A stretch of 64,000 nt of DNA from Flavobacterium aerium (GCF_030766725.1 NZ_JARQWR010000006.1:124001-188000); one strand, 5' to 3'. Positions 1 to 9,431 are shown, counted from the first letter of the stretch. Translations and numbers: made by a program. The notes: generated from the sequence alone by a model not told the origin.

Positions 1-1545
1 TCGAACTGATTTTTCCTGATCTTTTTTAGTTTCAAAATAAATCTCAGCAAAACTCTTATTGATGTCCTTATCTGTTTTCTTGTAGAACATTTTAGGATTA
101 ATTTGTTTTGGTGTTTCACAGCCACAAGCACCGATGAAATCTGCTAAAGCCTTCATTGTGTTTTTATGGAAGTTTGCTACACGTTCACTCTTATCTGTAA
201 TGTCAATACCTTTGTATAAGTTTCTGTCTTGAGTTGCAATTCCTACAGGACATTTACCGCTATCACAACGTAAAGCTTGGATACATCCTAAAGAGAACAT
301 CATACCACGAGCACTGTAACAAGCATCAGCTCCCAATGATAATGCTTTTGCTAAGTCGAATGCTGTAATTACTTTTCCAGATGCAAGAACTTTTATTTGA
401 TCACGTACACCATATTCTTTTAATACTTTCGTAGCAAATACTAAAGCATCAGATAACGCCATACCCATATAGTCAATAAACTCTAATGGAGCGGCTCCGG
501 TACCACCTTCTGCACCATCAATAGTAATGAAGTCAGGAATAATACCTGTTTCAAGCATTGCTTTTGCGATATCAATGAATTCATCTTGACGACCGATACA
601 TATTTTGAATCCTACAGGTTTACCATTTGATAATTTTTTCAAATTATTAATGAAGTAAAGCATTTCGATAGCATTGTTAAAAGCGCTATGAGAAGAAGGA
701 GAGTGAACGGTTGTGAATGGTTTTATATGTCTGATTGCAGCAATTTCTGGTGTATTTTTTTCAGCAGGCAATAATCCTCCATGTCCAGGTTTAGCACCTT
801 GAGAAAGTTTTACTTCGACCATTTTGATATTTGGTTTTTCCGCATTTTTAGCGAATAATTCTCCAGAGAATGTTCCGTCTTCATTTCGACAACCAAAATA
901 TCCTGTACCAATTTGCCAAATTACATCTGCACCTTGTAAATGATACTCACTAACTCCACCCTCACCAGTATTATGGGCAAAGCCACCTTTCATGGCTCCT
1001 TTGTTAAGAGAAGTGATAGCTGTTTTACTTAATGCTCCGTAACTCATTGCGCCGATATTTAATATACTAGCGTTATAAGGTTGCTTACATTGATTGTTAC
1101 CAATTGTAATACGGAAATTGTTATAATCAGCATGCTTTGGGTAAATTGAGTGAGCAACCCATTCGTAACCAACGCGGTTTGGATCATCCTGCATACCAAA
1201 AGAAATGGTTTGTTTATCATTCTTTGCTCTTTGGTATACGATAGAACGCTGGCGTCTGTTGAATGGTTTCCCATCTAATTCTCCTTCAAAGAAATATTGT
1301 CTAAATTCTGGACGAACAGATTCAAATAAGTAACGTAATTGCCCAATAATCGGGTAGTTTCTTCTAATGGCATGTTTGCTTTGCATGGTATCGTAAGCAA
1401 CCAAGACAATAATCATTATAGGAAGTATAAGCCAAGCTGGGGATAATCTATTGTTGAAGACTAATAAAGCAAAAAGCGCAAAAAATGCAATTGTAATAGC
1501 CCATGTAATTTGCCGTACCGAAAGGTTTTGGATTTTAATACTCAT
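1..1545 (-). CDS. FMN-binding glutamate synthase family protein, membrane-anchored (3' end outside window)
   Basis: The gene starts at ATG 1545 and stays open to base 1, so the C-terminus lies beyond the left edge. The first ~50 residues hold two hydrophobic segments (around ITIAFFALFALLVF and WLILPIMIIVLVAY), giving an N-terminal membrane anchor. The rest is the FMN-binding central domain of glutamate synthase: GEGG near residue 195, a KxxQGAKPGHGG stretch, DGAEGGTGAAP, and the cysteine motif GCIQALRCDSGKCPVG, which in GltB binds a 3Fe-4S cluster. No glutaminase domain is visible, so electron donor and substrate are unknown; it resembles the archaeal-type GltB-like proteins. A paralogue with the same layout lies at 28276-29787. 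Family sure, reaction uncertain. Confidence 0.85.
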   Translation of the reverse strand, partial: MSIKIQNLSVRQITWAITIAFFALFALLVFNNRLSPAWLILPIMIIVLVAYDTMQSKHAIRRNYPIIGQLRYLFESVRPEFRQYFFEGELDGKPFNRRQRSIVYQRAKNDKQTISFGMQDDPNRVGYEWVAHSIYPKHADYNNFRITIGNNQCKQPYNASILNIGAMSYGALSKTAITSLNKGAMKGGFAHNTGEGGVSEYHLQGADVIWQIGTGYFGCRNEDGTFSGELFAKNAEKPNIKMVEVKLSQGAKPGHGGLLPAEKNTPEIAAIRHIKPFTTVHSPSSHSAFNNAIEMLYFINNLKKLSNGKPVGFKICIGRQDEFIDIAKAMLETGIIPDFITIDGAEGGTGAAPLEFIDYMGMALSDALVFATKVLKEYGVRDQIKVLASGKVITAFDLAKALSLGADACYSARGMMFSLGCIQALRCDSGKCPVGIATQDRNLYKGIDITDKSERVANFHKNTMKALADFIGACGCETPKQINPKMFYKKTDKDINKSFAEIYFETKKDQEKSVR

Positions 1546-1931
1546 TGTGAATGAAGAATTAAGTTTGAAAATTTTTAGTTTAAGTTTTATTTAGAAATAT
1601 ACATCAATCAATAAGCATGCCTATTGTGGCTATAGAATTATATAATTGATAATTTTTTATATTGTTTTTTTAGAATTCCCCTTTTTTAGAAGTATGGGGA
1701 TTAATAGTTGAAGATTTTATTATTTGAGAATAAAACAGAGAATTTAGTCTCTCTATTGAAAGCTGAAATGCTACTACTAGTAATCATTGCAATAAATGTT
1801 GACATTTTATTTTTAGTAAAAATTTCAGCGCAAAATTAATAAATATATTCTATAAGAAACAAAATTAAATCTTAATATATTAAAAATTAAAAAGATGTCG
1901 TTTTTGAGTGTTTAAAGTTACTCATAACGAG
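1546..1931. other. Intergenic region, no gene seen
   Basis: This 386-base AT-rich stretch separates two minus-strand genes. I see no coding frame and no tRNA-like fold. It carries one candidate minus-strand promoter (1831-1863). If that promoter is used, the glutamate-synthase-like gene has an unusually long untranslated leader of about 280 bases. Confidence 0.6.
1831..1863 (-). promoter_or_regulatory. Candidate Bacteroidota promoter for the glutamate-synthase-like gene
   Basis: On the minus strand the sequence reads TTTG (1863-1860), 21 bases, then TAATTTTG (1838-1831), matching the TTTG / TAnnTTTG pattern of Bacteroidota housekeeping promoters. It lies about 285 bases upstream of the ATG. 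Confidence 0.4.
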
Positions 1932-2486
1932 TTACTTCCATTTAATTCCACAGCCAACACTTGGTTTTTGGATATCATTAATGGAGCGATTATAGAGTAA
2001 TGCGTCAATGGCTCCTCGCAAATCACTTCCGCTTAACGGAATATTATTGCCAGGTCTTGAGTCGTCTAATTGACCTCTATAGACTAGTTTGTTTTGTTGA
2101 TCGAATAGAAAAAAATCAGGAGTGCAAGCTGCGTTGTATGCTTTGGCAACCTCTTGCGTTTCATCATATAGATAAGGAAAGTCTATTTTGTGTTGAAAAG
2201 CAAATTCGGTCATTAGTTCAGGACTGTCTTGCGGATATTTCTCAACATTATTACTGCTGATGGCTATGATGCCAATACCTTGAACACGATAATCGTTTGC
2301 TATTTTTACAATTTCTTCAATGACATGAATCACAAAAGGACAGTGATTACAGATAAACATTACAAGCGTGCCTTTACTTCCTTTCAGGTCATTAAAAGAG
2401 GGAATGTCATTTGAATTTGTATCTTTTAAAGTGAATTGAGGAGCTATTGTTCCTAGTGGTAGCATTGTAGAAGCTGTTTGTGCCAT
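1932..2486 (-). CDS. Thioredoxin-like (redoxin family) protein
   Basis: A 184-residue protein of the thioredoxin/peroxiredoxin-like fold. It opens with LPLGTIAPQFTLKD, typical of AhpC/TSA-redoxin domains. The active-site region is MFICNHCPFVIHV, a CxxC pair followed by proline as in the PRX-like group of thioredoxin family proteins. No signal peptide is visible, so it is probably a cytosolic disulfide oxidoreductase; the partner is unknown. It lies downstream of the PUR protein gene but is separated from it by a terminator. Assignment to family is sure; peroxidase activity is not supported, because the CNHC site is not the peroxiredoxin PxxxTxxC motif. Confidence 0.85.
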   Translation of the reverse strand: MAQTASTMLPLGTIAPQFTLKDTNSNDIPSFNDLKGSKGTLVMFICNHCPFVIHVIEEIVKIANDYRVQGIGIIAISSNNVEKYPQDSPELMTEFAFQHKIDFPYLYDETQEVAKAYNAACTPDFFLFDQQNKLVYRGQLDDSRPGNNIPLSGSDLRGAIDALLYNRSINDIQKPSVGCGIKWK

Positions 2487-2554
2487 TTGAATTTTATTTT
2501 TACCAATTTACAATAAATTGGAAGTAGAACCTAGTGATTAGAGTATAAAAAAAA

Positions 2555-2574
2555 GACTGTCTAGTAAGACAGCC
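2555..2574 (-). terminator. Intrinsic terminator after the PUR-family gene
   Basis: Arms 2555-2562 and 2567-2574 enclose a four-base loop and are flanked by A and T runs. On the minus strand the only irregularity is a G-U pair, whereas on the plus strand it is an A-C mismatch, so the hairpin serves the minus-strand transcript. Confidence 0.75.
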
Positions 2575-2581
2575 TTTTTTA

Positions 2582-2959
2582 TTAAATATCGTCAAAGCTT
2601 ATATCGGTAAAGCTCTCTGTTGATGGAATACCATCTTCATTTTTTTCACCATAATATTCTTTTTTGAAATCTTTTTGGTGTCTTTCTGAGATTACCTCTT
2701 CTCCCTTGTGATTTAAAACATACGAAGTCATTTCTTCAAGAATCTCACCAAAGGCAGCAAAATCTTCTTTATATAAGTAAATCTTGTGTTTTTTAAAATG
2801 GAAAGACCCATCTTCTTCTGTGAATTTTTTGCTTTCTGTTATTGTAATATAATAATCATCAGCCTTAGTAGCTCTTACATCAAAGAAATACGTTCTTCTG
2901 CCAGCTCTCAATACTTTAGAAAAAATCTCTTCTTTTTCTAACATTTCTTTTTCACTCAT
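2582..2959 (-). CDS. PUR family DNA/RNA-binding protein (DUF3276)
   Basis: A 125-residue acidic protein matching the bacterial Pur-alpha family (DUF3276) of Bacteroidota and spirochaetes. The core FSKVLRAGRRTYFFDVRAT, then YYITITESKK, and FKKHKIYLYKEDF form the single PUR repeat expected to bind single-stranded nucleic acid. The C-terminal ~35 residues are charged and probably disordered. It is transcribed alone, with a terminator directly after the stop codon. Family assignment is firm; the cellular role is unknown. Confidence 0.85.
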   Translation of the reverse strand: MSEKEMLEKEEIFSKVLRAGRRTYFFDVRATKADDYYITITESKKFTEEDGSFHFKKHKIYLYKEDFAAFGEILEEMTSYVLNHKGEEVISERHQKDFKKEYYGEKNEDGIPSTESFTDISFDDI

Positions 2960-3030
2960 AATCCTTCTGTCAATTAAAATTGTGTTAAGTAGAAATCAAA
3001 AATCTAAAAAAAAATGGAACAAAGCAACAT

Positions 3031-4791
3031 TTAGGTTAATTCTTTTTCAGAAAGTTGTTTCAAAAATAGTTCTTTATAATACCCCTCTTGGTTTACTAAT
3101 TGATTATGAGAACCTTGTTGGATAATTTTTCCGTCCTCTAGAATAATGATTTTATCAGCATTTCTAGCTGCAGAAACTCGGTGACTTACGATAATTGTAG
3201 TCTTGTCTCTACAAAATTGTAATAAGTTGTTTAAGATCATTTCCTCCGTCTCAGTATCGACAGCAGATAAGGAATCATCCAGTAATAATATCGCTGGATT
3301 TTTAATTACTGCTCGAGCAATTGAAACGCGTTGTTTTTGTCCTCCAGAAAGTGTAATTCCTCGTTCTCCTAATATGGTTTCGTATTGAAGGTTAAAGTTA
3401 ACGATATTATCGTGTACAACTGCAATTTTTGCAGCTTCAATTACTTCAGTATCAGTAGCATCTTCTTTTCCGAATTTGATGTTGTTTTTGATGGTGTCAG
3501 AGAAAAGAAAAGCATCTTGCGGTACAACTCCAATGCTGTTTCTTAAATCATGTAGGTTTAAGTTGCTTATTTCCTGGTCGTCTATACTAATCTCTCCTTT
3601 ATTTACTTCATACAGTCGGCTAATTAGTGATAAGATGGTAGATTTACCAGATCCAGTTTTCCCTAAAATGGCCAATGTTTCTCCTTTTTGAATTGTGAAA
3701 GAAACATTCTTTAAAGCTTCAATTTGAGTATCTTCATACGTGAAGGAAACATCGTTGAAAGCAATACGTCCTTCTATTGTTATAGGTTCGTTTGTTTTTG
3801 TTTTGATTTCAGGCTCTATTTTCAGGAATTCGTTGATACGTTTTTGGGAAGCTTCAGCTTCTTGTACCATTGACGACACCCATCCAAGAGAAGCGACAGG
3901 CCAAGTTAACATGTTTACATACAATATGAACTGAGCAATAATACCAATATTGGAAATAGAACCATTAATGTACATCATACCACCAACATATATTACTACA
4001 AGGTTACTTAAGCCAATAAGAAGTAACATCAATGGGCCAAATAAAGCATTTACTTTGGCAAGTTCCATGTTTTTTACTTTACTTTCTTCTGACAGCTCAA
4101 GGAAGTCATTTTGTTTTTGTTTCTCTATGCTGTAGGCTTTAATTACTCGGATTCCAGAGAACATTTCTTGCGAAAAAGTAGAAAGCTGCGATAAGTTTTG
4201 TTGGTATACTGTACTGCGATTATTAATCTCTGTGCTTAATTTGAATATAATATAAGAGAGAAGTGGTAGTGGTAATAGTGTATATAGAGTAAGTTTTGGT
4301 GAAACATTATACATATAGACGATTACGACAATAAAACGAATTACGGTATTTAAAGAGTACATTACAGCTGGGCCAACATACATTCTAACTTTTCCAACAT
4401 CTTCACTAATGCGGTTCATTAAATCTCCAGTTCGGTTTCTCTTATAGAAATTCTGAGATAAGTTTTCATATTGACGGAATACCTCATTTTTTAAATCAAA
4501 TTCTACATGACGGGACATTACAATCAAGGTTTGTCGCATTATGAACGTTAGCAAGCCAGCAATAATAGTAGTGATAATAATTATGAGAATATTCTTTAAT
4601 AAGTGTGCTTTAATTACAGAAGTGCTGATACTAGGGTCTTTAGCGAAAGTTTCAATTGCTCTAATAGAGTCGCCAACTAATTGCGGAGTTACTAAAGAGA
4701 AGAATTGAGCTACAATTGTAATGATTATACCAATAAGGAAACGATATTTATATTTTATAAAATATTTGTTTAAATACTGAAGTTCTTTCAT
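3031..4791 (-). CDS. ABC exporter, fused permease and ATPase (MsbA/MdlA type)
   Basis: A 586-residue half-transporter. Six transmembrane helices occupy roughly residues 18-310. The nucleotide-binding domain (about 340-575) has Walker A GKTGSGKST near 377, signature LSGGQKQR near 481 and Walker B ILLLDD near 501. The residue after the Walker B aspartate is Asp rather than the usual catalytic Glu (DDSLSAVD), as in MdlA/YheI-like halves of heterodimeric exporters. No partner half-transporter gene is adjacent. The substrate (lipid, drug or peptide) cannot be told. It is divergent from leucine dehydrogenase. Confidence 0.88.
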   Translation of the reverse strand: MKELQYLNKYFIKYKYRFLIGIIITIVAQFFSLVTPQLVGDSIRAIETFAKDPSISTSVIKAHLLKNILIIIITTIIAGLLTFIMRQTLIVMSRHVEFDLKNEVFRQYENLSQNFYKRNRTGDLMNRISEDVGKVRMYVGPAVMYSLNTVIRFIVVIVYMYNVSPKLTLYTLLPLPLLSYIIFKLSTEINNRSTVYQQNLSQLSTFSQEMFSGIRVIKAYSIEKQKQNDFLELSEESKVKNMELAKVNALFGPLMLLLIGLSNLVVIYVGGMMYINGSISNIGIIAQFILYVNMLTWPVASLGWVSSMVQEAEASQKRINEFLKIEPEIKTKTNEPITIEGRIAFNDVSFTYEDTQIEALKNVSFTIQKGETLAILGKTGSGKSTILSLISRLYEVNKGEISIDDQEISNLNLHDLRNSIGVVPQDAFLFSDTIKNNIKFGKEDATDTEVIEAAKIAVVHDNIVNFNLQYETILGERGITLSGGQKQRVSIARAVIKNPAILLLDDSLSAVDTETEEMILNNLLQFCRDKTTIIVSHRVSAARNADKIIILEDGKIIQQGSHNQLVNQEGYYKELFLKQLSEKELT

Positions 4792-4914
4792 TGTTTTGTA
4801 TAATGTGTGTTAAATAATTGTTGTTTTTTGTTAAAATAGGAGGTTTTGTGTAATTAAATTAAAATCATTAATAGCTTAATTTTATTATTGTATTACTAAT
4901 ATATTTGAAATATA

Positions 4915-4945
4915 TTGCAATGTTTTGAATTTAATCATAAATTTG
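4915..4945 (+). promoter_or_regulatory. Promoter of leucine dehydrogenase gene
   Basis: TTG at 4915-4917, a 20-base spacer, then TAAATTTG at 4938-4945 match the Bacteroidota -33/-7 pattern. This predicts a transcript starting near 4952 with a leader of about 40 bases. Confidence 0.55.
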
Positions 4946-4993
4946 TATAACCTTTTTGAAAAAGTGATAATAATATAATCAAAATATTTCAAC

Positions 4994-6097
4994 ATGATAA
5001 CAGAAATTACAACTGCGAAGGACCTGCATAAGATCGACCCAGTCTTTGGGCAGCCTTCATTCAATGACCATGAGCAAATCGTATTTTGTCAAGACAAAGA
5101 TACTGGTTTAAAAGCAATAATTGGTATTCATAACACAGTTTTAGGACCTGCATTAGGAGGTACAAGAATGTGGAAATATGCGAATGAGTGGGAAGCGTTG
5201 AATGACGTTTTAAGACTTTCTCGCGGGATGACATACAAGTCTGCAATTACAGGTTTGAACCTTGGAGGAGGAAAAGCAGTTATTATTGGAGACTCAAAAA
5301 TTGATAAAACACCAGAAATGATTACTAAATTTGGTGAATATATCAATTCATTAAGTGGTAAATATATTACAGCGGAAGATGTAGGAACAACAACGCAAGA
5401 TATGGATTTGATCAGAGATGTTACTCCTCACGTGACAGGTATTTCTGAGTCTAGAGGTGGTTCTGGTAACCCTTCTCCTGTAACGGCTTACGGTGTTTTC
5501 ATGGGATTGAAAGCTGCTGCAAAATATCAGTTTGGTACTGATGTCCTTGATGGTAAAAAAGTTCTTGTACAAGGAATTGGACACGTTGGAGAAACTCTAG
5601 TAGAGTATTTAACAAAAGAAGGAGCAATTGTACAGATTACAGATATCAACGAAGGAAAATTAAAAGAAGTTGAAGCAAAATACGGTGCTAAAATCTTTAC
5701 TGGTGATGATATTTATAGTGCAGATGTGGATATTTATTCTCCATGTGCATTAGGAGCAACTCTTAATGATGATACTGTAAATAAAATTAAAGCTAAAGTT
5801 ATTGCAGGTGCTGCAAATAATCAATTGGCAAATGATGCTGTTCATGGTCAAATCTTGAAAGATAGAGGTATTCTTTATGCTCCTGATTTCTTGATCAATG
5901 CAGGTGGAATTATCAATGTTTATGCAGAAATCGTAGGATATGATAAAGCAGAAGCAATGAGAAGAACAGAGAATATTTATAACACTACATTGGAGATTTT
6001 CAACTTTGCAGATGTGAATAAAATTACTACACAACAAGCAGCAATGTCAATGGCGCAAAACCGTATTGACACAAGAAAAAAAGAAAACGCTAAATAA
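4994..6097 (+). CDS. Leu/Val/Phe-type amino acid dehydrogenase (leucine dehydrogenase)
   Basis: A 367-residue cytosolic NAD-dependent dehydrogenase that deaminates branched-chain amino acids to 2-oxo acids. The catalytic domain has LGPALGGTRMW and LNLGGGKAVIIGD, containing the conserved lysine of the Glu/Leu/Phe/Val family. The Rossmann domain has VQGIGHVGETL near residue 195 and ends with APDFLINAGGIINVY. The length fits leucine dehydrogenase (about 360-370) and not glutamate dehydrogenase (about 450). HMG-CoA lyase at 12750 belongs to the same degradative route but is not linked. Valine versus leucine preference cannot be read. Confidence 0.88.
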   Translation: MITEITTAKDLHKIDPVFGQPSFNDHEQIVFCQDKDTGLKAIIGIHNTVLGPALGGTRMWKYANEWEALNDVLRLSRGMTYKSAITGLNLGGGKAVIIGDSKIDKTPEMITKFGEYINSLSGKYITAEDVGTTTQDMDLIRDVTPHVTGISESRGGSGNPSPVTAYGVFMGLKAAAKYQFGTDVLDGKKVLVQGIGHVGETLVEYLTKEGAIVQITDINEGKLKEVEAKYGAKIFTGDDIYSADVDIYSPCALGATLNDDTVNKIKAKVIAGAANNQLANDAVHGQILKDRGILYAPDFLINAGGIINVYAEIVGYDKAEAMRRTENIYNTTLEIFNFADVNKITTQQAAMSMAQNRIDTRKKENAK

Positions 6098-6122
6098 TTT
6101 CTTAGCATTTCAATATTATTCT

Positions 6123-6130
6123 TATTTTTG
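6123..6130 (+). promoter_or_regulatory. -7 promoter box of nusB
   Basis: TATTTTTG is a perfect TAnnTTTG box. A longer nusB frame would open at GTG 6130, the last base of this box, so it would begin upstream of the transcript; the downstream start at 6181 is therefore preferred. Confidence 0.55.
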
Positions 6131-6180
6131 TGGAGCGAAAGATACCTTTCGCTTCACTAATTTTAAATGTTCTTACAGCA

Positions 6181-7125
6181 GTGTTAAATAGAAGACATAT
6201 ACGTGTTAAAGTGATGCAATCGATTTATGCGATGTATCAAAATAGTTCAGATAATCTTGAAAAAGAGGAGAAGTTCCTATTTCAAAGTATTGAAAATATT
6301 CAAGATTTATACCTTATCATGCTTTCTTCTTTGATAGAGATAAGAACTCTTGAAGAAGATTTTCTAGAAAAATCCAGTAAAAAACATCTTGTAACCAAAG
6401 AGGAACGTAACCCAAATAAGAAATTCGTTAATAACGAAGTGCTTCAAATTTTGGCGGAAAATAATGCGATAAGCATTGCCTTGGCGGATAAGAAAATCGA
6501 TAATTGGAAATTAAACGATGATTACATCATTATACTATTAAATGAGGTTAAGAAAAGCAGCATTTATGAAAAGTATATGACTACTCGTGTTAATGACTTC
6601 AAAGAAGACAAACAATTTATTGTCGATCTTTTTACAGAAGTGATTGCTCCTAATGAAAAATTATACGAGTATTTAGAAGATCATAAGCTAACTTGGATTG
6701 ATGATATTCCTTTAGTAAATACGGCTATTGTTAAGCAATTAAAACAAATCAAACAGTCTGACGATAATTCATTCTTAGTATCTAGATTATACAAAGATTC
6801 AGAAGATAAAGAATTTGTACGCAATCTGTTTAGAAAAACAATTTTGAATGCAACTGAATTATCAAGAGAATTTATTGATAAAACACCAAACTGGGATGCA
6901 GAAAGAATTGCTGAAATTGATACTATTATTTTAAAAATGGCAATCTGTGAGTTTTTAAAGTTTCCTTCAATTCCAGTAAAAGTGACAATTAACGAATATT
7001 TAGAAATTGCAAAAGAATATTCTACTCCAAAAAGTAGTATTTTTATCAACGGAATTTTAGATAATCTTATTAAAGAATATCAAAATGACAATAAATTGAA
7101 CAAAACCGGCAGAGGTTTAATGTAA
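6181..7125 (+). CDS. nusB: Transcription antitermination protein NusB
   Basis: NusB binds boxA RNA with NusE (S10) and supports antitermination on rRNA operons. The predicted 314-residue protein begins M(GTG)LNRRHIRVKVMQSIYAM, the usual start in Flavobacteria. The NusB fold is at the C-terminal end (about 200-305), where FIDKTPNWDAERIAEIDT and PVKVTINEYLEIAKEYS are typical, followed by FINGILDNL. The protein is about twice the length of E. coli NusB because of an N-terminal helical extension, which is normal in this phylum. I chose GTG 6181 over GTG 6130 because the latter lies in the promoter box. It heads a nusB-DUF1573-yajC unit. Confidence 0.9.
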   Translation: MLNRRHIRVKVMQSIYAMYQNSSDNLEKEEKFLFQSIENIQDLYLIMLSSLIEIRTLEEDFLEKSSKKHLVTKEERNPNKKFVNNEVLQILAENNAISIALADKKIDNWKLNDDYIIILLNEVKKSSIYEKYMTTRVNDFKEDKQFIVDLFTEVIAPNEKLYEYLEDHKLTWIDDIPLVNTAIVKQLKQIKQSDDNSFLVSRLYKDSEDKEFVRNLFRKTILNATELSREFIDKTPNWDAERIAEIDTIILKMAICEFLKFPSIPVKVTINEYLEIAKEYSTPKSSIFINGILDNLIKEYQNDNKLNKTGRGLM

Positions 7126-7146
7126 AACATCTAATATTTAAAAGTT

Positions 7147-7623
7147 ATGATTAAAAAGATTTTTTGTTTAGCAACAGTTGCAACCCTGATGTTAACTGTT
7201 TCTTGTAAAAAAGAAGATGCAGCAGCTAAAGTTAATGAAGAGAACTTAAAAGTTTCTCAAGCAACTGGAGAGCAAGCAGGCAAATTACCTACAATTAAGT
7301 TTGAAGAAGAAACACATGATTTCGGAACAATTAATGAAGGTGATAAAGTTGAAACAGTGTTTAAATTCAAAAACGAAGGTGAAGCAAATCTTTTAATTAT
7401 TGATGCAAAAGGTAGTTGTGGATGTACGGTTCCTGAATTTCCAAAAGAACCAGTTGCTCCAGGGCAAACAGGAGAGATTAAAGTATCTTTTGATTCTCAT
7501 GGTAAACCAGGACAACAACAAAAAACAGTTACTTTAACAACAAATACTGCCAAAGGTAGTGAGCAAATTAATATTAAAGCTAGTGTAACTCCAAAAGCTG
7601 GAGGAGCAACAGCTACTAACTAA
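7147..7623 (+). CDS. DUF1573 lipoprotein
   Basis: A 158-residue exported lipoprotein. A signal peptide ends in a lipobox (MLTVSCKK), with Cys about residue 20. The mature part holds one DUF1573 domain: KFEEETHDFGTINEGD, the conserved KGSCGCTVPEFPKEPVAPG and VSFDSHGKPG. This family has an ASPM/SPD-2/hydin-like beta sandwich and is very common in Bacteroidota; its function is unknown. It lies 21 bases after nusB and 8 bases before yajC, so the three are probably one transcript. Confidence 0.88.
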   Translation: MIKKIFCLATVATLMLTVSCKKEDAAAKVNEENLKVSQATGEQAGKLPTIKFEEETHDFGTINEGDKVETVFKFKNEGEANLLIIDAKGSCGCTVPEFPKEPVAPGQTGEIKVSFDSHGKPGQQQKTVTLTTNTAKGSEQINIKASVTPKAGGATATN

Positions 7624-7631
7624 AAATTACT

Positions 7632-7916
7632 ATGGAACAAATTACACAGTTCGCCCCATTCTTATTGATGTTTGTCGTTGTTTATTTCTTTATGATTAGA
7701 CCACAACAAAAAAGACAAAAATTAGAAAAGCAATTTGAAAATGAATTAAAAGTTGGTGATAAAATCATCACAAAAAGTGGTTTACACGGTAAAGTTGCTG
7801 AAATGGCTGACCAAACATTAGTGATTGAAACAATGGCTGGAAAATTAAAAATTGAGCGTTCTGCAGTTTCTATGGAAATGAGCAGTAAGTTGAATGCACC
7901 AGTGGTTAAGAAATAA
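7632..7916 (+). CDS. yajC: Preprotein translocase subunit YajC
   Basis: A 94-residue protein with one N-terminal transmembrane helix (FAPFLLMFVVVYFFMIRPQQ) followed by the diagnostic RPQQKRQK and a small soluble domain with VGDKIITKSGLHGKV. YajC is an accessory component of the Sec translocon that associates with SecDF in the inner membrane. Length and layout are typical. It is last in the nusB-DUF1573-yajC unit and is followed by a terminator. Confidence 0.93.
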   Translation: MEQITQFAPFLLMFVVVYFFMIRPQQKRQKLEKQFENELKVGDKIITKSGLHGKVAEMADQTLVIETMAGKLKIERSAVSMEMSSKLNAPVVKK

Positions 7917-7943
7917 GAAAATAATGTTGTAAGTATAAAAAAA

Positions 7944-7965
7944 GGCTGTCTAATTCTAGACAGCC
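7944..7965. terminator. Bidirectional terminator between yajC and pepT
   Basis: A perfect 9-bp stem (7944-7952 with 7957-7965) and a four-base loop, flanked by A7 and T6 runs, lies between convergent genes. Confidence 0.85.
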
Positions 7966-8027
7966 TTTTTTGTATGTAAATAATTCAAGCACATTTATCA
8001 TTGTAATGCGCTTGAACTTAATTTGAA

Positions 8028-9269
8028 TTATTTTTTAAGAGCAGTTAATTCTGCAATTTTCACAATTACCTGTGTTGCTTTTTCCATGCTCTCTACAGGA
8101 ACATATTCGTATTTCCCATGGAAATTATGTCCACCAGCAAAGATATTTGGACAAGGTAAGCCTTTGTATGATAATTGACATCCATCGGTACCACCACGAA
8201 TCGGTTTGATGATTGGTGTAATACCTAATTCTTTCATTGCTTGTTCAGCAGTATCAACAATATGCATTACAGGTTCAACTTTTTCTTTCATATTGTAATA
8301 CTGATCATGAATTTCAGCTGTTACGATATCAGAACCAAATTGTCTTGCGTATTTTTTATTAAGCTTCTTCGTTATTTTACCAATAAGCTCTTTACGTTTT
8401 TCAAATCTTTTAAGGTTATGGTCACGAATGATTAATTCAATAACAGTCTCCTCAATACCACCTTTAATATGGTTTACGTGGAAGAAACCTTCATATCCTT
8501 TAGTTAATTCAGGAACTTCTTCAGCAGGTAAATTCTTGATGAATTTATTTGCAATCAAAATTGAATTGATCATTTTTCCTTTAGCATAACCAGGGTGTAC
8601 ACTTTTACCTTGGATAGTGATTTTTGCACCAGCAGCATTAAAATTCTCATATTCTAATTCACCTATCTGGCTACCATCCATAGTATAAGCCCAATCAGCA
8701 CCGAATTTCTCAACGTCAAATTTATGTGCTCCACGTCCAATTTCCTCATCAGGAGTAAAACCTACTCTGATTCTTCCGTGTTTTATTTCTGGATTTTGGA
8801 TAAGATGCTCCATTGCAGTAACAATTTCTGTGATACCTGCTTTGTCATCCGCTCCTAATAAAGTAGTACCATCGGTAGTGATGAGTGTTTGTCCTTTATA
8901 TTGAAGTAAATCTTTGAAATAGCTTGAAGATAAAATAATATTTTGTTCTTTATTCAATACAATATCTCCACCATCATAATTCTTGATAATTTGAGGTTTT
9001 ATATTAGCTCCAGTAAAATCTGGAGTAGTATCAAAATGTGAAATGAAACCAATTGTGGGAACATCATGGTCTACATTACTTGGTAGTGTAGCCATAATAT
9101 AGGCATTCTCGTCAATAGTAACTTCCTGCATTCCAATTGCTTTTAGTTCTTCAACCAATTGATTGGCTAAATCCCATTGTTTTGCAGTACTTGGTGTGGT
9201 ATTCGAGTTTGGATCAGATTCTGTATCAACAGTAACATAGCTTATAAAGCGATCTATAATGTGTTGCAT
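8028..9269 (-). CDS. pepT: Peptidase T (tripeptide aminopeptidase)
   Basis: A 413-residue M20-family zinc aminopeptidase that removes the N-terminal residue from tripeptides in the cytosol. Metal-binding motifs are in order: ISHFDTTPD near residue 80, [10 protein letters not shown] near 140, [12 protein letters not shown] near 173, [10 protein letters not shown] near 195, and [12 protein letters not shown] with [11 protein letters not shown] near the C-terminus. The length matches PepT (about 410). It is a single-gene unit convergent with yajC. Confidence 0.93.
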   Translation of the reverse strand: MQHIIDRFISYVTVDTESDPNSNTTPSTAKQWDLANQLVEELKAIGMQEVTIDENAYIMATLPSNVDHDVPTIGFISHFDTTPDFTGANIKPQIIKNYDGGDIVLNKEQNIILSSSYFKDLLQYKGQTLITTDGTTLLGADDKAGITEIVTAMEHLIQNPEIKHGRIRVGFTPDEEIGRGAHKFDVEKFGADWAYTMDGSQIGELEYENFNAAGAKITIQGKSVHPGYAKGKMINSILIANKFIKNLPAEEVPELTKGYEGFFHVNHIKGGIEETVIELIIRDHNLKRFEKRKELIGKITKKLNKKYARQFGSDIVTAEIHDQYYNMKEKVEPVMHIVDTAEQAMKELGITPIIKPIRGGTDGCQLSYKGLPCPNIFAGGHNFHGKYEYVPVESMEKATQVIVKIAELTALKK

Positions 9270-9289
9270 AGTTTAATTTTTAATTTCCA

Positions 9290-9297
9290 CAAATGTA
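9290..9297 (-). promoter_or_regulatory. -7 promoter box of pepT
   Basis: The minus strand reads TACATTTG, a TAnnTTTG match 20 bases upstream of the pepT ATG. I see no good -33 TTTG at standard spacing. Confidence 0.4.
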
Positions 9298-9385
9298 CAA
9301 ATTTGAAAAATTAATCTCTTTTATATTATGCAAGTTTTTGAACTCAATTTCACTATAATTGACAAGGTAATAGGATGTATTTCTT

Positions 9386-9393
9386 TATTTTTG
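9386..9393 (+). promoter_or_regulatory. -7 promoter box of the Crp-family regulator gene
   Basis: TATTTTTG lies 38 bases before the ATG. A TTG at 9359-9361 is 24 bases upstream of the box, slightly longer than usual. Confidence 0.45.
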
Positions 9394-9431
9394 AAAAATA
9401 ATTTAATCACCTACTTTTTAAAGATTCATAA

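Noticed and set aside
1059..1274. Short open frame within the glutamate-synthase-like gene
   Set aside because: The gene itself reads through this stretch in its own frame with conserved motifs; the short frame is a shadow.
1932..2486. Peroxiredoxin activity for the thioredoxin-like protein
   Set aside because: The active-site sequence is CNHC, not the peroxidatic PxxxTxxC motif.
2555..7965. The similar terminator stems at 2555 and 7944 as a dispersed repeat element
   Set aside because: Both are simple intrinsic terminators with common stem sequences; the match does not extend beyond the hairpin.
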